63,675 nt of DNA from Lachnospiraceae bacterium UBA1759 (lineage in GTDB: Bacteria; Bacillota; Clostridia; Lachnospirales; Lachnospiraceae): NCBI GenBank assembly GCA_002315555.1, contig DCHF01000041.1, positions 1-63,675 on the forward strand. The letters run 5' to 3'. This document shows, piece by piece, positions 51,332 to 59,653 of the stretch (position 1 is the stretch's first letter; the number at the start of each line of letters is the position of its first letter). Below the pieces are notes generated by a model, which did not search any database, was not told the DNA's origin, and saw only the letters and a program-made list of their open reading frames with translations. Position numbers and translations under genes: made by a program.

Positions 51332-53897
51332 CCTCCGCGTATTCCGTGACGCAAAACGTACGGATAATAACGGTCCGTTTTCCGGCCTTACGGAGAGGAC
51401 GGCGGACCTTCTGGATACGCTTTTCCAGATTCTTCTTTCCGTGACCGGCGGCTGGGGCTTTATCCACCTGTTTACAAGCGCCTACGGGCTCACCGTATAT
51501 GAAGGCCGCTTCCTCTTTGCCGCGCTGTACCTGAGCGTTATGTTCACATTCCTTTTGAAGCGCGCGACATGGTCACTCTACATGCTGGTGGCATCGGCCG
51601 CGTTTCTTGTGATCTATACGGCCGTCACCTGGCAGCATGCGGTCGCGGAGTGCTCGGGCATCTATGCAAAAGCGATCACGGCCTTTTACGACTATTACGG
51701 CTGGGGGGCGGTGAAAACGATCGCCGAACCGGAGACGAACGTCACCTGGATCATGATCCTGTTTTCGCTGATCCCCATCTGGCAGACCGTCTACGCCTAC
51801 GGCAAGCACGTTTACCCGACGATCCTGACGTTCTTCTTCATGATGCCGCTGTTTTTGGACATTTTGGGCGGTACTTCACCGTCGATGCTGTCTGTTACCG
51901 TCAGCGCATTCACCGTGCTTTCCATGTTTTTCACCTGCCGCGCCGAGTGCTCCTTTGAGGAACAGGAGGTACCGCTTCTCATGCGCCGGAAGATCCGCTT
52001 CATGCATCTTTCTTCCGCAGCGGTGCTTACGGCGGTGCTTATGGCGCTTTCGGGCTTTGTGGTCTATCCGGCGGTAAAAGAGAACGCAGAGCGCTTTGAA
52101 GAGCGGTATTCCAAAGATTATTTCAAGGATCTCCTGGCAGGCATCGGAAAGAATCCGTTCAATATCTCCAAAAACGGTCTCAGTGAAGGAAACCTGCTTC
52201 GCGCCGGAAATGTGGTGCGGAACGGAAAGACCGTTCTCAAGGTGACCTTCGGCGATTACGCATTCGAGCCGGTATATCTGCGCGGTTTTGCGGCGGATAC
52301 TTACACGAAGAACGCCTGGAAGATCAGCGGTACGCTCACGGATGAAAGCTATGCGGCGCATATTTCCTACGGGGATCTTTACGTGGGAGATACGTCATCG
52401 GCTCTTTACCGGAATCCGTATCTTTATTATCAGTCGTCGATGGCGGCATCGATCTACCATGCGATGGATTCCGTCAATGCCGTTGTCGTGGAAAAGCTGC
52501 AGAAGGACCGGTACGCGTATCAGCCCTATTCGGTGCACGGAGAGATCGAAGGCAGCGTCGAGGGCCTGTCCTTTACGGAGGACCTGTTCCTGCGAAACCG
52601 CGACACCTCCGGCGCCCTGATGTTCCCGTACTATGAATACGCAACGATCGGAAATGTCATGGACCTGATCTCCGCAAATGCCGGGGAAAACGGGAAGAAA
52701 CAGCCGGACGGAACGACGGTCGTTTCCATCAAAACACGGAAGGAATTGTATGACATCCTGAAGGAGCAATACGGGATCGGTCAGACCTACGAAGCGTTTT
52801 CCGCCAGTGCGTACAGTGAGTACACCGCAGTAAATGCAAGCGGTACGGAGATCCATTACCGCATTAAGGAAGACTGTCTCACGGCCTATGAAGAGAGCGT
52901 CATTGAAAGCTGCCTGCAGGTGCCGGAGGGCCATGCGGTCTTTGCGTTAGCGGATGAGCTCTGCGCGGAATACGGCAGCCTTCTCTATAACGACGGCGAT
53001 CCGTCCGATCCCAATATCGAAAACTGTGTCAAGGCCGTTCAGAAGTATCTTGCACAGAACATGGTCTACTCGCTGAATCCGGGAACCGTGAAGAACGGAA
53101 CGGATTTTGCGGAGGATTTCCTGTTAAACAAGAAGAAGGGCTACTGTGTGCACTTTGCGACGGCGGGAACGCTGATCCTCCGGGCACTCGGCGTACCGGC
53201 GCGTTATGTGGAGGGGTATCTGGTTCCTTCGTCCTCCGTGAAGAAGACGCAGGAGCTGACGGACTACGATGCGCATGCGTGGGCAGAGGTCTTCATCGAA
53301 GGCTTTGGCTGGTACCCTGTGGAGTTTACGAACATTGCGGCACCGGAGGAGGAAGAGACGGAGGAATCCACGGAAGAAAGCACGCCGCCGCCATTAACGG
53401 AAACGGCGGCCCCGAGTGAGACGGAGACGAAGGTGACGGAGGCGGAAACATCGGCCGAGGTCAGCGAAAAGACGGAGGAAAACGAGCTCCCCGAGGAGGA
53501 ATCCTTTGGAAAACGGACGCTGAAGATGCTTCTTTCCGGACTGGTGATCGTACTTCTTGCGGCAGCAGCCGTTACGTTTATGCTGTACCTTAAGTACCAC
53601 ATCCGGCCGCTTGAAAAGCTGACCGGTGCGGACCGTAACGAGACCTGCCTGAAGATCTACCGCATGATCGTTAAGCAGGCGGAGAGAAGTCACCGCACTT
53701 TCACGGTCGATGACAGTGCGGAAGAGATCGGAAAGCTGTGGCCGGAGATCCCGGAGGATGAGCTTGCACGTATGCAGACCATCGTCAAGGCGGCATTCTA
53801 CAGTAACCGTGAGCTTTCGGAGGAATGCGTTCACTTCCTGTACGGCCTTTACAGCGGGAAGCAATTTGCGAGAGACCGGAAGGAGCCGGAAGAATGA
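51318..53897 (+). CDS. TgpA-like transmembrane transglutaminase
   Basis: 859 residues. Six or so membrane segments up to about residue 255, an extracellular part, then a transglutaminase core with Cys610 (GYCVHFATAGTLILRALGVPARYV, read in parts) and His653 (YDAHAWAEVF). The third position, normally Asp in WxPxDPT, is Glu669 (WYPVEFTN). An acidic Thr/Glu-rich linker (about 675-730) leads to one more membrane segment (about 737-757) and a cytoplasmic DUF4129-like tail. Works with MoxR/DUF58 in the same operon. GAGGAGG precedes the ATG. Confidence 0.9.
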   Translation: MKTNDLRVFRDAKRTDNNGPFSGLTERTADLLDTLFQILLSVTGGWGFIHLFTSAYGLTVYEGRFLFAALYLSVMFTFLLKRATWSLYMLVASAAFLVIYTAVTWQHAVAECSGIYAKAITAFYDYYGWGAVKTIAEPETNVTWIMILFSLIPIWQTVYAYGKHVYPTILTFFFMMPLFLDILGGTSPSMLSVTVSAFTVLSMFFTCRAECSFEEQEVPLLMRRKIRFMHLSSAAVLTAVLMALSGFVVYPAVKENAERFEERYSKDYFKDLLAGIGKNPFNISKNGLSEGNLLRAGNVVRNGKTVLKVTFGDYAFEPVYLRGFAADTYTKNAWKISGTLTDESYAAHISYGDLYVGDTSSALYRNPYLYYQSSMAASIYHAMDSVNAVVVEKLQKDRYAYQPYSVHGEIEGSVEGLSFTEDLFLRNRDTSGALMFPYYEYATIGNVMDLISANAGENGKKQPDGTTVVSIKTRKELYDILKEQYGIGQTYEAFSASAYSEYTAVNASGTEIHYRIKEDCLTAYEESVIESCLQVPEGHAVFALADELCAEYGSLLYNDGDPSDPNIENCVKAVQKYLAQNMVYSLNPGTVKNGTDFAEDFLLNKKKGYCVHFATAGTLILRALGVPARYVEGYLVPSSSVKKTQELTDYDAHAWAEVFIEGFGWYPVEFTNIAAPEEEETEESTEESTPPPLTETAAPSETETKVTEAETSAEVSEKTEENELPEEESFGKRTLKMLLSGLVIVLLAAAAVTFMLYLKYHIRPLEKLTGADRNETCLKIYRMIVKQAERSHRTFTVDDSAEEIGKLWPEIPEDELARMQTIVKAAFYSNRELSEECVHFLYGLYSGKQFARDRKEPEE

Positions 53898-53913
53898 AAC
53901 GTAAATGAACAAT

Positions 53914-53998
53914 AAAAAACACGCGGCAGCTTGACAGGATCGTATCCCGGATGTCCGGGGGCGAACCTATCGATGCTCCGCGTGTTTTTTTATTCTTT
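53914..53998. terminator. Bidirectional terminator between the TgpA-like and CYTH genes
   Basis: AAAAAACACGCGG (53914-53926) pairs with CCGCGTGTTTTTT (53978-53990), T-runs in both directions. The 51-base loop holds a perfect CCCGGA/TCCGGG hairpin (53946-53959), making the loop unusually large and structured. Confidence 0.85.
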
Positions 53999-54448
53999 TC
54001 CGAGTGCCATGACGACGTTCCGGTAGTTCGGATCATCCGTTACGTCTTCGCCGAACCAGTTCGGCGGGACAAAGGCATTTGCTTCCTCCACGGACTCGAA
54101 TTCGACCTCGGCCATGATGTGCCCCTGCATGATGCCGGAGAAGATGTCCAGCTCGATCGTAAAGCCCTGATAGGGGATCTTGTACCGGCGCTTGGTGATC
54201 ACATTGCCGTCGTGCTTTTCGAGAAGATGATAATAGGCCTCTTCCGTCAACGGAAGATTGTATTCGGCGTGGTCCATGCCACCGCCGCTTTTATAGGTCA
54301 GCGTATATTTTTTCCCGCCTTTACGGACACGGACGGTGGGGGAGGCGGACAGGTAGGCCTGTTCGATCTCATAGGAGTCATAGGATTCCAGGTCCCGGGG
54401 CAGCGAGAGCAGCTTGAATTTCCGCTCGATCTCACGATTTTCAGCCAT
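53990..54448 (-). CDS. CYTH-domain protein (triphosphate tunnel fold)
   Basis: 152 residues on the minus strand, with AGGAGGAA before the ATG. The N-terminal EIERKFKLL is the CYTH ExExK signature, followed by alternating charged strands (TVRVRKGGKKYTLTYKSG, VITKRRYKIPYQGFTIELDIF and HIMAEVEFES). Family members hydrolyse inorganic triphosphate or act on related phosphates; the exact substrate is not evident. It is a single gene facing the MoxR operon and divergent from the GH172-like gene. Confidence 0.9.
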   Translation of the reverse strand: MAENREIERKFKLLSLPRDLESYDSYEIEQAYLSASPTVRVRKGGKKYTLTYKSGGGMDHAEYNLPLTEEAYYHLLEKHDGNVITKRRYKIPYQGFTIELDIFSGIMQGHIMAEVEFESVEEANAFVPPNWFGEDVTDDPNYRNVVMALGKE

Positions 54449-54506
54449 GAAGGTTCCTCCTGAAGGATGATACTTTGATTTTACTAAAGAAATCGGCGAT
54501 TGTCTA

Positions 54507-54535
54507 TTGAGATTTACGGACAGAGAAGCTAAAGT
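54507..54535 (+). promoter_or_regulatory. Possible promoter of the DUF2961 gene
   Basis: TTGAGA (54507-54512), 17-base spacer, TAAAGT (54530-54535), about 57 bases before the ATG. Moderate match. Confidence 0.5.
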
Positions 54536-54591
54536 ATATCGTAATAATAGAACGGTCCGCGCTTCATGCCGGTCCGGAGAAGGAGATCGTC

Positions 54592-55617
54592 ATGTCTGAA
54601 TACTGGAAGCTGTCACAAGACCGTACATTTGCATTTTCTGCGGAGAATCCGGAAGGAAAGCGGAACGGAGGCTCCGGCCTGGAATGCTCCAAGATCCGTC
54701 CGAATATCAAGATCGCACCGGGTGAGACCGCGGTCCTTTGCGAGACCGATGGTCCCGGCCGCATCCAGCACATGTGGTTCACAGGCTATGTCGGCCACAG
54801 CTTTGTCCTCCGGATCTATTACGAAGACCGGGAACAGCCGTCCGTGGAAGCGCCTCTTTCCGCATTCTTTGGCTGTGCGTATGATGAGAACTTTGTTGAC
54901 AGGGACGGTAAGTATCCGATGTTCAATTCCGCCGTCATGATGACTGCACCGGGACGCGGCTATAACAGTTATTTTGAAATGCCGTTCCGGAAGCATATCA
55001 AGATCACGATGGAGAATCGCGGAAAAGAAGACCAGTGGTTGTACTACATGATCACCGGCGTTCACGGTGAGGTGCCGGAGGAGGCATTGTACTTCCACGC
55101 ATCGTACCGTCAGGCGCACCCGGTGGAAAAGGGGCGTACCTATACGGTCATCGACGGGATCACGGGAAAGGGTCAGTTCGTCGGCATGACGATGGCGTCC
55201 GGCATGAACGGAAACAACACCTGCTGGGTAGAGGGCGAAGCCCGCATGTACATCGACGGGGAAGAGAACCCGTCCGTCCACTATACCGGTACCGAGGATT
55301 ATTTCTGCGGCTCCTATGGCTTCGGAAACGATATCTACATCAAGAATTACCAGACCTTCTCGGGGCTTTACAGCGGCATGTTCGCCGTCATCGGCAGCGA
55401 CAGTGCGTGGTACAACGGTCAGCAGCGGTTCCTTCTGTACCGTTTCCACATCCAGGACCCGATCCATTTTGAGAACAGCTTCCGCATGACCTTTGACAAT
55501 CTGGGCTGGACCGGCGCGCGTTACGATGACTATACAACGGTTGCTTACTGGTACCAGACGTTGCCGTCAAGTCCGCTGAAAACGCTTCCTTCCGACGATG
55601 AAATGGTGATGAAATAA
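54592..55617 (+). CDS. DUF2961 (GH172-type) glycoside hydrolase-like protein
   Basis: 341 residues without a signal peptide. DUF2961 features are CETDGPGRIQHMWFTG, YFEMPFRKHIKITMENRG, and the TGTEDYFCGSYGFG block whose Glu235 corresponds, by memory of the family, to an active-site acid. GQQRFLLYRFHIQDPIHF is the other conserved part. DUF2961 proteins were grouped as glycoside hydrolase family 172, which includes enzymes acting on fructofuranose- and arabinofuranose-containing glycans. The substrate here is unknown, and no sugar transporter or other glycosidase is adjacent. SD AAGGAG precedes the ATG. Confidence 0.8.
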   Translation: MSEYWKLSQDRTFAFSAENPEGKRNGGSGLECSKIRPNIKIAPGETAVLCETDGPGRIQHMWFTGYVGHSFVLRIYYEDREQPSVEAPLSAFFGCAYDENFVDRDGKYPMFNSAVMMTAPGRGYNSYFEMPFRKHIKITMENRGKEDQWLYYMITGVHGEVPEEALYFHASYRQAHPVEKGRTYTVIDGITGKGQFVGMTMASGMNGNNTCWVEGEARMYIDGEENPSVHYTGTEDYFCGSYGFGNDIYIKNYQTFSGLYSGMFAVIGSDSAWYNGQQRFLLYRFHIQDPIHFENSFRMTFDNLGWTGARYDDYTTVAYWYQTLPSSPLKTLPSDDEMVMK

Positions 55618-55714
55618 GACTTTTAAAGTCTTGTGCGGTGATGGAAACCGTGTTAGAATGAGCTTGTACGGATGGTTTTTACCGCCGCACAATAAAAGAA
55701 ACAGGGGGCATTCC

Positions 55715-56227
55715 ATGACGGAGCCTGAAACATTATATAAACTGATGATCCTTTATATGCTGAAAAAGGTCAATTTCCCGCTGTCCAATCCGCAGCTGTG
55801 GACGTTTTTCGAGCAGAAGGGATATACGAATTTCTTCACTTTCCAGGATACGGCGCAGCAGCTTCTCGATGCCAATCTGATGAAGCAGGATGAGGTGCAT
55901 AACATCGTCCGGTATGAGCTGACCAAGGAAGGCGAGGAAGCGCTGTATTATTTCGAAAACGATATCTCCGACGCGATCCGTGAGGATATGGACGGTTATA
56001 TCAACGAAAACAAATTCCAGCTGCGAAATGAGACCGGCATTACGTCGGATTATTATAAGACGACCAACTTCGATTACTGCGTACATTGCGAAGTCCGTGA
56101 GGGAAAGGCCAAGCTGTTTGAAATGAACATCACGGTTCCCTCGGAAGAGCAGGCACGCGTTCTCTGCAATCACTGGGAGGACAATGCACAGACCATTTAC
56201 GCAGGTGTTCTGAAGCAGCTGATGTAA
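55715..56227 (+). CDS. DUF4364 family protein
   Basis: 170 residues from the ATG at 55715, with GGGGGC upstream; earlier in-frame codons read through a non-conserved leader. The start TLYKLMILYMLKKVNFPLSN, then FEQKGYTNFFTFQ, and a winged-helix-like DANLMKQDEVHNIVRYELTKEG are typical of DUF4364, found in Clostridia. The winged-helix part suggests DNA binding but no function is known. It stands alone between the GH172-like gene and rpmE. Confidence 0.85.
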   Translation: MTEPETLYKLMILYMLKKVNFPLSNPQLWTFFEQKGYTNFFTFQDTAQQLLDANLMKQDEVHNIVRYELTKEGEEALYYFENDISDAIREDMDGYINENKFQLRNETGITSDYYKTTNFDYCVHCEVREGKAKLFEMNITVPSEEQARVLCNHWEDNAQTIYAGVLKQLM

Positions 56228-56285
56228 AGCGGCGGAGAAGCGCAAAACAGGTGGAAAAACAAATAAAAATAAGCCCAAATTACGC

Positions 56286-56314
56286 TTGCAAATATTGAAA
56301 CGCTGTGATATAGT
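56286..56314 (+). promoter_or_regulatory. Predicted rpmE promoter
   Basis: TTGCAA (56286-56291), exactly 17 bases, TATAGT (56309-56314). The start falls near 56321. Confidence 0.82.
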
Positions 56315-56332
56315 TATTAGGTTGCAAAATGT

Positions 56333-56355
56333 GCCGATGTTTGGAAACCATCGGC
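56333..56355 (+). promoter_or_regulatory. Hairpin in the rpmE leader
   Basis: GCCGATG (56333-56339) pairs perfectly with CATCGGC (56349-56355), about 20 bases before the SD AGGTGA. Autoregulatory L31 leaders are known in Firmicutes; whether this is one cannot be settled by eye. Confidence 0.45.
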
Positions 56356-56377
56356 GAAATAAAATGAGGTGATAACA

Positions 56378-56584
56378 ATGAATAAAGAAATCCAGCCGAA
56401 GTACTATGAGTGCAAGGTTACCTGCAACTGCGGTAACTCTTTCGTAACCGGATCCACTAAGCCGGAGATCCATGTTGAAACATGCTCCAAGTGCCATCCG
56501 TTCTACACCGGTCAGCAGAGAACTGCTTCTGCTCGTGGTCGTATCGAGCGCTTCAATAAGAAGTACGGCGTCGAGAATAACTAA
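56378..56584 (+). CDS. rpmE: 50S ribosomal protein L31 (zinc-binding type)
   Basis: 68 residues from the ATG at 56378; a GTG at 56369 is in frame but lies within the SD region. It starts MNKEIQPKYYECKVTCNCGN and contains CNC and CSKCHPFYTG, giving the four cysteines of the zinc-containing C+ form. A zinc-free partner form is not in the window. The tail GRIERFNKKYG is typical. L31 bridges the subunits at the head. Own promoter and terminator. Confidence 0.97.
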   Translation: MNKEIQPKYYECKVTCNCGNSFVTGSTKPEIHVETCSKCHPFYTGQQRTASARGRIERFNKKYGVENN

Positions 56585-56596
56585 GTTCTTAAAGAG

Positions 56597-56640
56597 AAAG
56601 CCACGGCACGGAATTTGTTCTGCCGTGGCTTTTCTTTTGT
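56597..56640 (+). terminator. Intrinsic terminator of rpmE
   Basis: AAAGCCACGGCA (56597-56608) pairs with TGCCGTGGCTTT (56621-56632), followed by TCTTTTGTTTTG. Confidence 0.92.
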
Positions 56641-56665
56641 TTTGTGAAAATAACTGAGGTGGTTT

Positions 56666-57601
56666 ATGAAGTATTCCGGTATTGGCGGCCAGGCCGTCAT
56701 GGAAGGTATCATGATGCGGAACGGCAGCCGTTATGCGGTAGCGGTCCGGAAGCCGGACGGCGGGATCGCCGTGAAGGAGGATGTGGCAAACGCATTTTCC
56801 GATACACACGCGTGGGCCGGGTGGCCGCTTGTGCGCGGCGTCGTGAATTTTGTGGATTCTCTGGTGCTTGGCATGTCTACGCTCATGTGGTCCGCGTCGT
56901 TTGAAGAAACGGGCGATGTAAAAGCGGAGGAGAAGAGCGGCGAAGAACAGTCCGGAAATGGTGAAAGCGGTGCGCTCTCAAAGAGCGAGATGACGCTGAC
57001 CGTGATTCTGGCGATCTGCATTGCTATCGGCATTTTCATGGTCCTTCCGACAGTCATCGTGAGCCTGCTTCGTCATGTGACGGACAATGCGTTCCTCATC
57101 TCACTGGCGGAGGGTGTTCTCCGACTGCTTTTGTTCATCGGCTATGTGGTGGCGATCTCTTTCATGAAGGATATCCGCCGTGTGTACATGTATCACGGCT
57201 CGGAGCATAAATGCATCAACTGTATCGAACATAATCTGCCGTTGACCGTGGAAAACGTCATGAAGAGTTCCAAGGAGCATAAACGCTGCGGAACCAGCTT
57301 TTTACTCATCGTCATGCTGATCGCCGTTGTAGTGTTCATGTTCGTCCGGATCGATCACCTGCTGCTCCGGATCTTAAGCCGCATCGTGCTGGTTCCGGTC
57401 ATTGCGGGCATCTCCTATGAGATCCTCCGTTTTACCGGACGGCATGATAATAAGTTTGTATATATTATTTCACGTCCGGGCATGTGGATGCAGGGGCTGA
57501 CCACGAAGGAACCCACTGAGGATATGGTGGAGGTTGCCATTCAGGCCGTTGAAAAGGTATTCGACTGGAAGGCATGGCAGGAGGAGAATTTCGGAAAGTG
57601 A
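56666..57601 (+). CDS. DUF1385 membrane protein
   Basis: 311 residues. The N-terminus GGQAVMEGIMMRNG is the DUF1385 signature. Three to four membrane segments follow after about residue 110, and the central YHGSEHKCINCIEHNLPLTVENV (read in parts) is the other conserved stretch, with Cys and His residues that could bind metal. The function is unknown. The order rpmE–DUF1385–prmC–prfA is common in Firmicutes. AGGTGG precedes the ATG. Overlaps prmC. Confidence 0.92.
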   Translation: MKYSGIGGQAVMEGIMMRNGSRYAVAVRKPDGGIAVKEDVANAFSDTHAWAGWPLVRGVVNFVDSLVLGMSTLMWSASFEETGDVKAEEKSGEEQSGNGESGALSKSEMTLTVILAICIAIGIFMVLPTVIVSLLRHVTDNAFLISLAEGVLRLLLFIGYVVAISFMKDIRRVYMYHGSEHKCINCIEHNLPLTVENVMKSSKEHKRCGTSFLLIVMLIAVVVFMFVRIDHLLLRILSRIVLVPVIAGISYEILRFTGRHDNKFVYIISRPGMWMQGLTTKEPTEDMVEVAIQAVEKVFDWKAWQEENFGK

Positions 57602-58452
57602 CCGTTCGGCAGTTGATGAAGGAGGCGGAAAAGCGTCTTCAAAATGCGACAATCGAAAATGCGGGCTATGACGCGGAGGCGCTGTTTCTTTACGTTTCCG
57701 GCTGGGACCGTACCGGGCTTCTGTTTGACCGGGACACGGAGGCTGCGGAGGAGCTGAAGGAACGTTACCGCGCTTGTGTGGAACGACGCGCGGCGCATGA
57801 GCCGCTTCAGTTGATCACGGGCTCCGCACCGTTCTACGGCTACGATTTTTATGTGGACGGTAATGTGCTGATTCCGCGTTTCGATACGGAGGTCCTGGTC
57901 CATGAGGTGCTGGAAACTTCCAAAAACGGCCGTTACAGCGTTCTTGACATGTGTACGGGTTCGTCCTGTATCGCAAGCGTTTTGGCGCTGGAAGGGTCCT
58001 TTTTACGTGTAGACGCGGCCGATGTCAGTGATGCCGCGCTTAAGGCGGCAAAAAAGAACGTAACAGACCTCGGCGCTCCGGTCACACTGATAAAGAGCGA
58101 TCTGTTTTCAGCCATCGACGACTGCTACGACATCATTGTTTCCAACCCGCCGTATATCAAAACGGCGGACATCGCAGAGCTCACGGAGGAAGTTAAGGAA
58201 CATGACCCGATGCTTGCGCTGGACGGCGGTGAGGACGGACTGATTTTTTACCGCAGGATCACGGAGGAGGGAAAGGCACATCTCAATCCGGGCGGCCGGA
58301 TCTTTTACGAGATCGGCGCGGAGCAGGGGGCGGACGTTTCCGGGATACTTCTTGAAAACGGATTTTACGATGTACAAGTGATTCAGGATCTAAGCGGACT
58401 GGACCGTGTGGTCTCAGGTACGCTCGGAAGACCGGAGGATAACCATGTTTGA
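57598..58452 (+). CDS. prmC: Peptide chain release factor N5-glutamine methyltransferase
   Basis: Methylates the Gln of the GGQ motif in release factors, including PrfA encoded next. 284 residues from GTG at 57598, which overlaps the DUF1385 stop (GTGA) and lies 11 bases after AGGAGGAG; an ATG at 57574 would place that SD inside the gene. Motifs: LITGSAPFYGYDF, VLIPRFDTEVLV, DMCTGSSCIASVLAL (SAM-binding), SNPPYIKT (NPPY catalytic) and EIGAEQGADV. Overlaps prfA by 8 bases. Confidence 0.94.
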   Translation: MTVRQLMKEAEKRLQNATIENAGYDAEALFLYVSGWDRTGLLFDRDTEAAEELKERYRACVERRAAHEPLQLITGSAPFYGYDFYVDGNVLIPRFDTEVLVHEVLETSKNGRYSVLDMCTGSSCIASVLALEGSFLRVDAADVSDAALKAAKKNVTDLGAPVTLIKSDLFSAIDDCYDIIVSNPPYIKTADIAELTEEVKEHDPMLALDGGEDGLIFYRRITEEGKAHLNPGGRIFYEIGAEQGADVSGILLENGFYDVQVIQDLSGLDRVVSGTLGRPEDNHV

Positions 58453-59518
58453 CCGATTGGAAGACCTTCTCAGACATTACGAAGAACTGATGCTGGAGCT
58501 GAACGATCCTTTTGTGGCGGCAGACCAGGACCGGTATAAGCGTCTGATGAAAGAACAGGCGGAGCTTCAGCCGCTTGTGGAGGCATATCTGAATTATAAA
58601 AAAGCGGGTCGGACCGTGCAGGATGCGCTGGAGCTTCTGGAAGAAGAGAAGGACGAAGAAATGCGCGATCTGTATAAGGCGGAGATCGCTGAGGCACGGG
58701 ATCAAATCGCGGAGCTCGAACAGCGGATGAAGATCCTGCTTCTTCCCAGGGACCCGAACGATGAGAAGAACATCGTCCTGGAGGTGCGCGCCGGAGCGGG
58801 CGGCGAAGAAGCGGCGCTCTTTGCGTACGAGATCTACCGGATGTACAGGCTGTATGCGGAAATGCAGCGCTGGAAGGTGGAAACGATCGAATTCAATGAA
58901 ACCGGACTCGGCGGAATGAGTAAGATCGTCGGACTGATCTCCGGACAGGGCGCGTATTCAAAACTGAAATACGAGTCGGGCGTACACCGCGTGCAGCGTG
59001 TACCAAAGACGGAGTCGGGCGGACGCATCCATACATCGACCTGCACGGTGGCCATCATGCCGGAGGCTGAGGACGTGGATGTGAAGATCGATCTGAATGA
59101 CTGTAAATTCGATGTTTTCCGCGCATCCGGTAACGGCGGTCAGTGTGTCAACACCACGGACTCCGCAGTACGGCTTACGCATCTGCCCACGGGCATCGTC
59201 ATTTCCTGTCAGGATGAAAAGTCGCAGCTGAAGAATAAGGACAAGGCGTTAAAGGTCCTCCGTTCGCGGTTGTATGATCTGGAATGCCGGAAGAAAATGG
59301 AGTCGGAAGCGGCGGAGAGACGGTCGCAGATCGGTTCGGGCGATCGCTCCGAAAAGATCCGCACCTACAACTTCCCGCAGGGACGTGTCACGGATCACCG
59401 GATCAATCTGAACCTGTACCGGATCGAGAGCATCATGGACGGCGACATCGTGGAGCTGATCGACAGTCTGATCGCAGCGGATCAGGCGGAAAAGCTGGCA
59501 AAGCTGCAGGATAATTAA
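58445..59518 (+). CDS. prfA: Peptide chain release factor 1
   Basis: Recognises UAA and UAG and releases the finished chain. 357 residues from the ATG at 58445, with GGAGGA upstream; an earlier in-frame ATG at 58406 is inside prmC. The RF1 stop-recognition block is PKT in RVPKTESGGRIHTSTCTV (PxT), and the GGQ loop is GNGGQCVNTTDSAVRLTH. The N-terminal coiled coil and C-terminal ending MDGDIVELIDSLIAADQAEKL are normal. Confidence 0.97.
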   Translation: MFDRLEDLLRHYEELMLELNDPFVAADQDRYKRLMKEQAELQPLVEAYLNYKKAGRTVQDALELLEEEKDEEMRDLYKAEIAEARDQIAELEQRMKILLLPRDPNDEKNIVLEVRAGAGGEEAALFAYEIYRMYRLYAEMQRWKVETIEFNETGLGGMSKIVGLISGQGAYSKLKYESGVHRVQRVPKTESGGRIHTSTCTVAIMPEAEDVDVKIDLNDCKFDVFRASGNGGQCVNTTDSAVRLTHLPTGIVISCQDEKSQLKNKDKALKVLRSRLYDLECRKKMESEAAERRSQIGSGDRSEKIRTYNFPQGRVTDHRINLNLYRIESIMDGDIVELIDSLIAADQAEKLAKLQDN

Positions 59519-59555
59519 ATATATGCAAATACTTGTATAAAACATGGATGCATAA

Positions 59556-59592
59556 GAAAAAGGAGCCTCTTCAGAGACTCCTTTTCTTTTTG
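59556..59592. terminator. Bidirectional terminator after prfA
   Basis: AAAAAGGAG with inner CTCT and its mirror AGAG, CTCCTTTT form a hairpin with A-run before and TTTTCTTTTT after, so it can serve prfA (+) and the Gfo/Idh gene (-). Confidence 0.8.
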
Positions 59593-59653
59593 CCGTCCGG
59601 TTGTGTATTTGCCGCTGAGCTTTACTTTCCGTCAGGCTCGTTTATTCAAGTGA

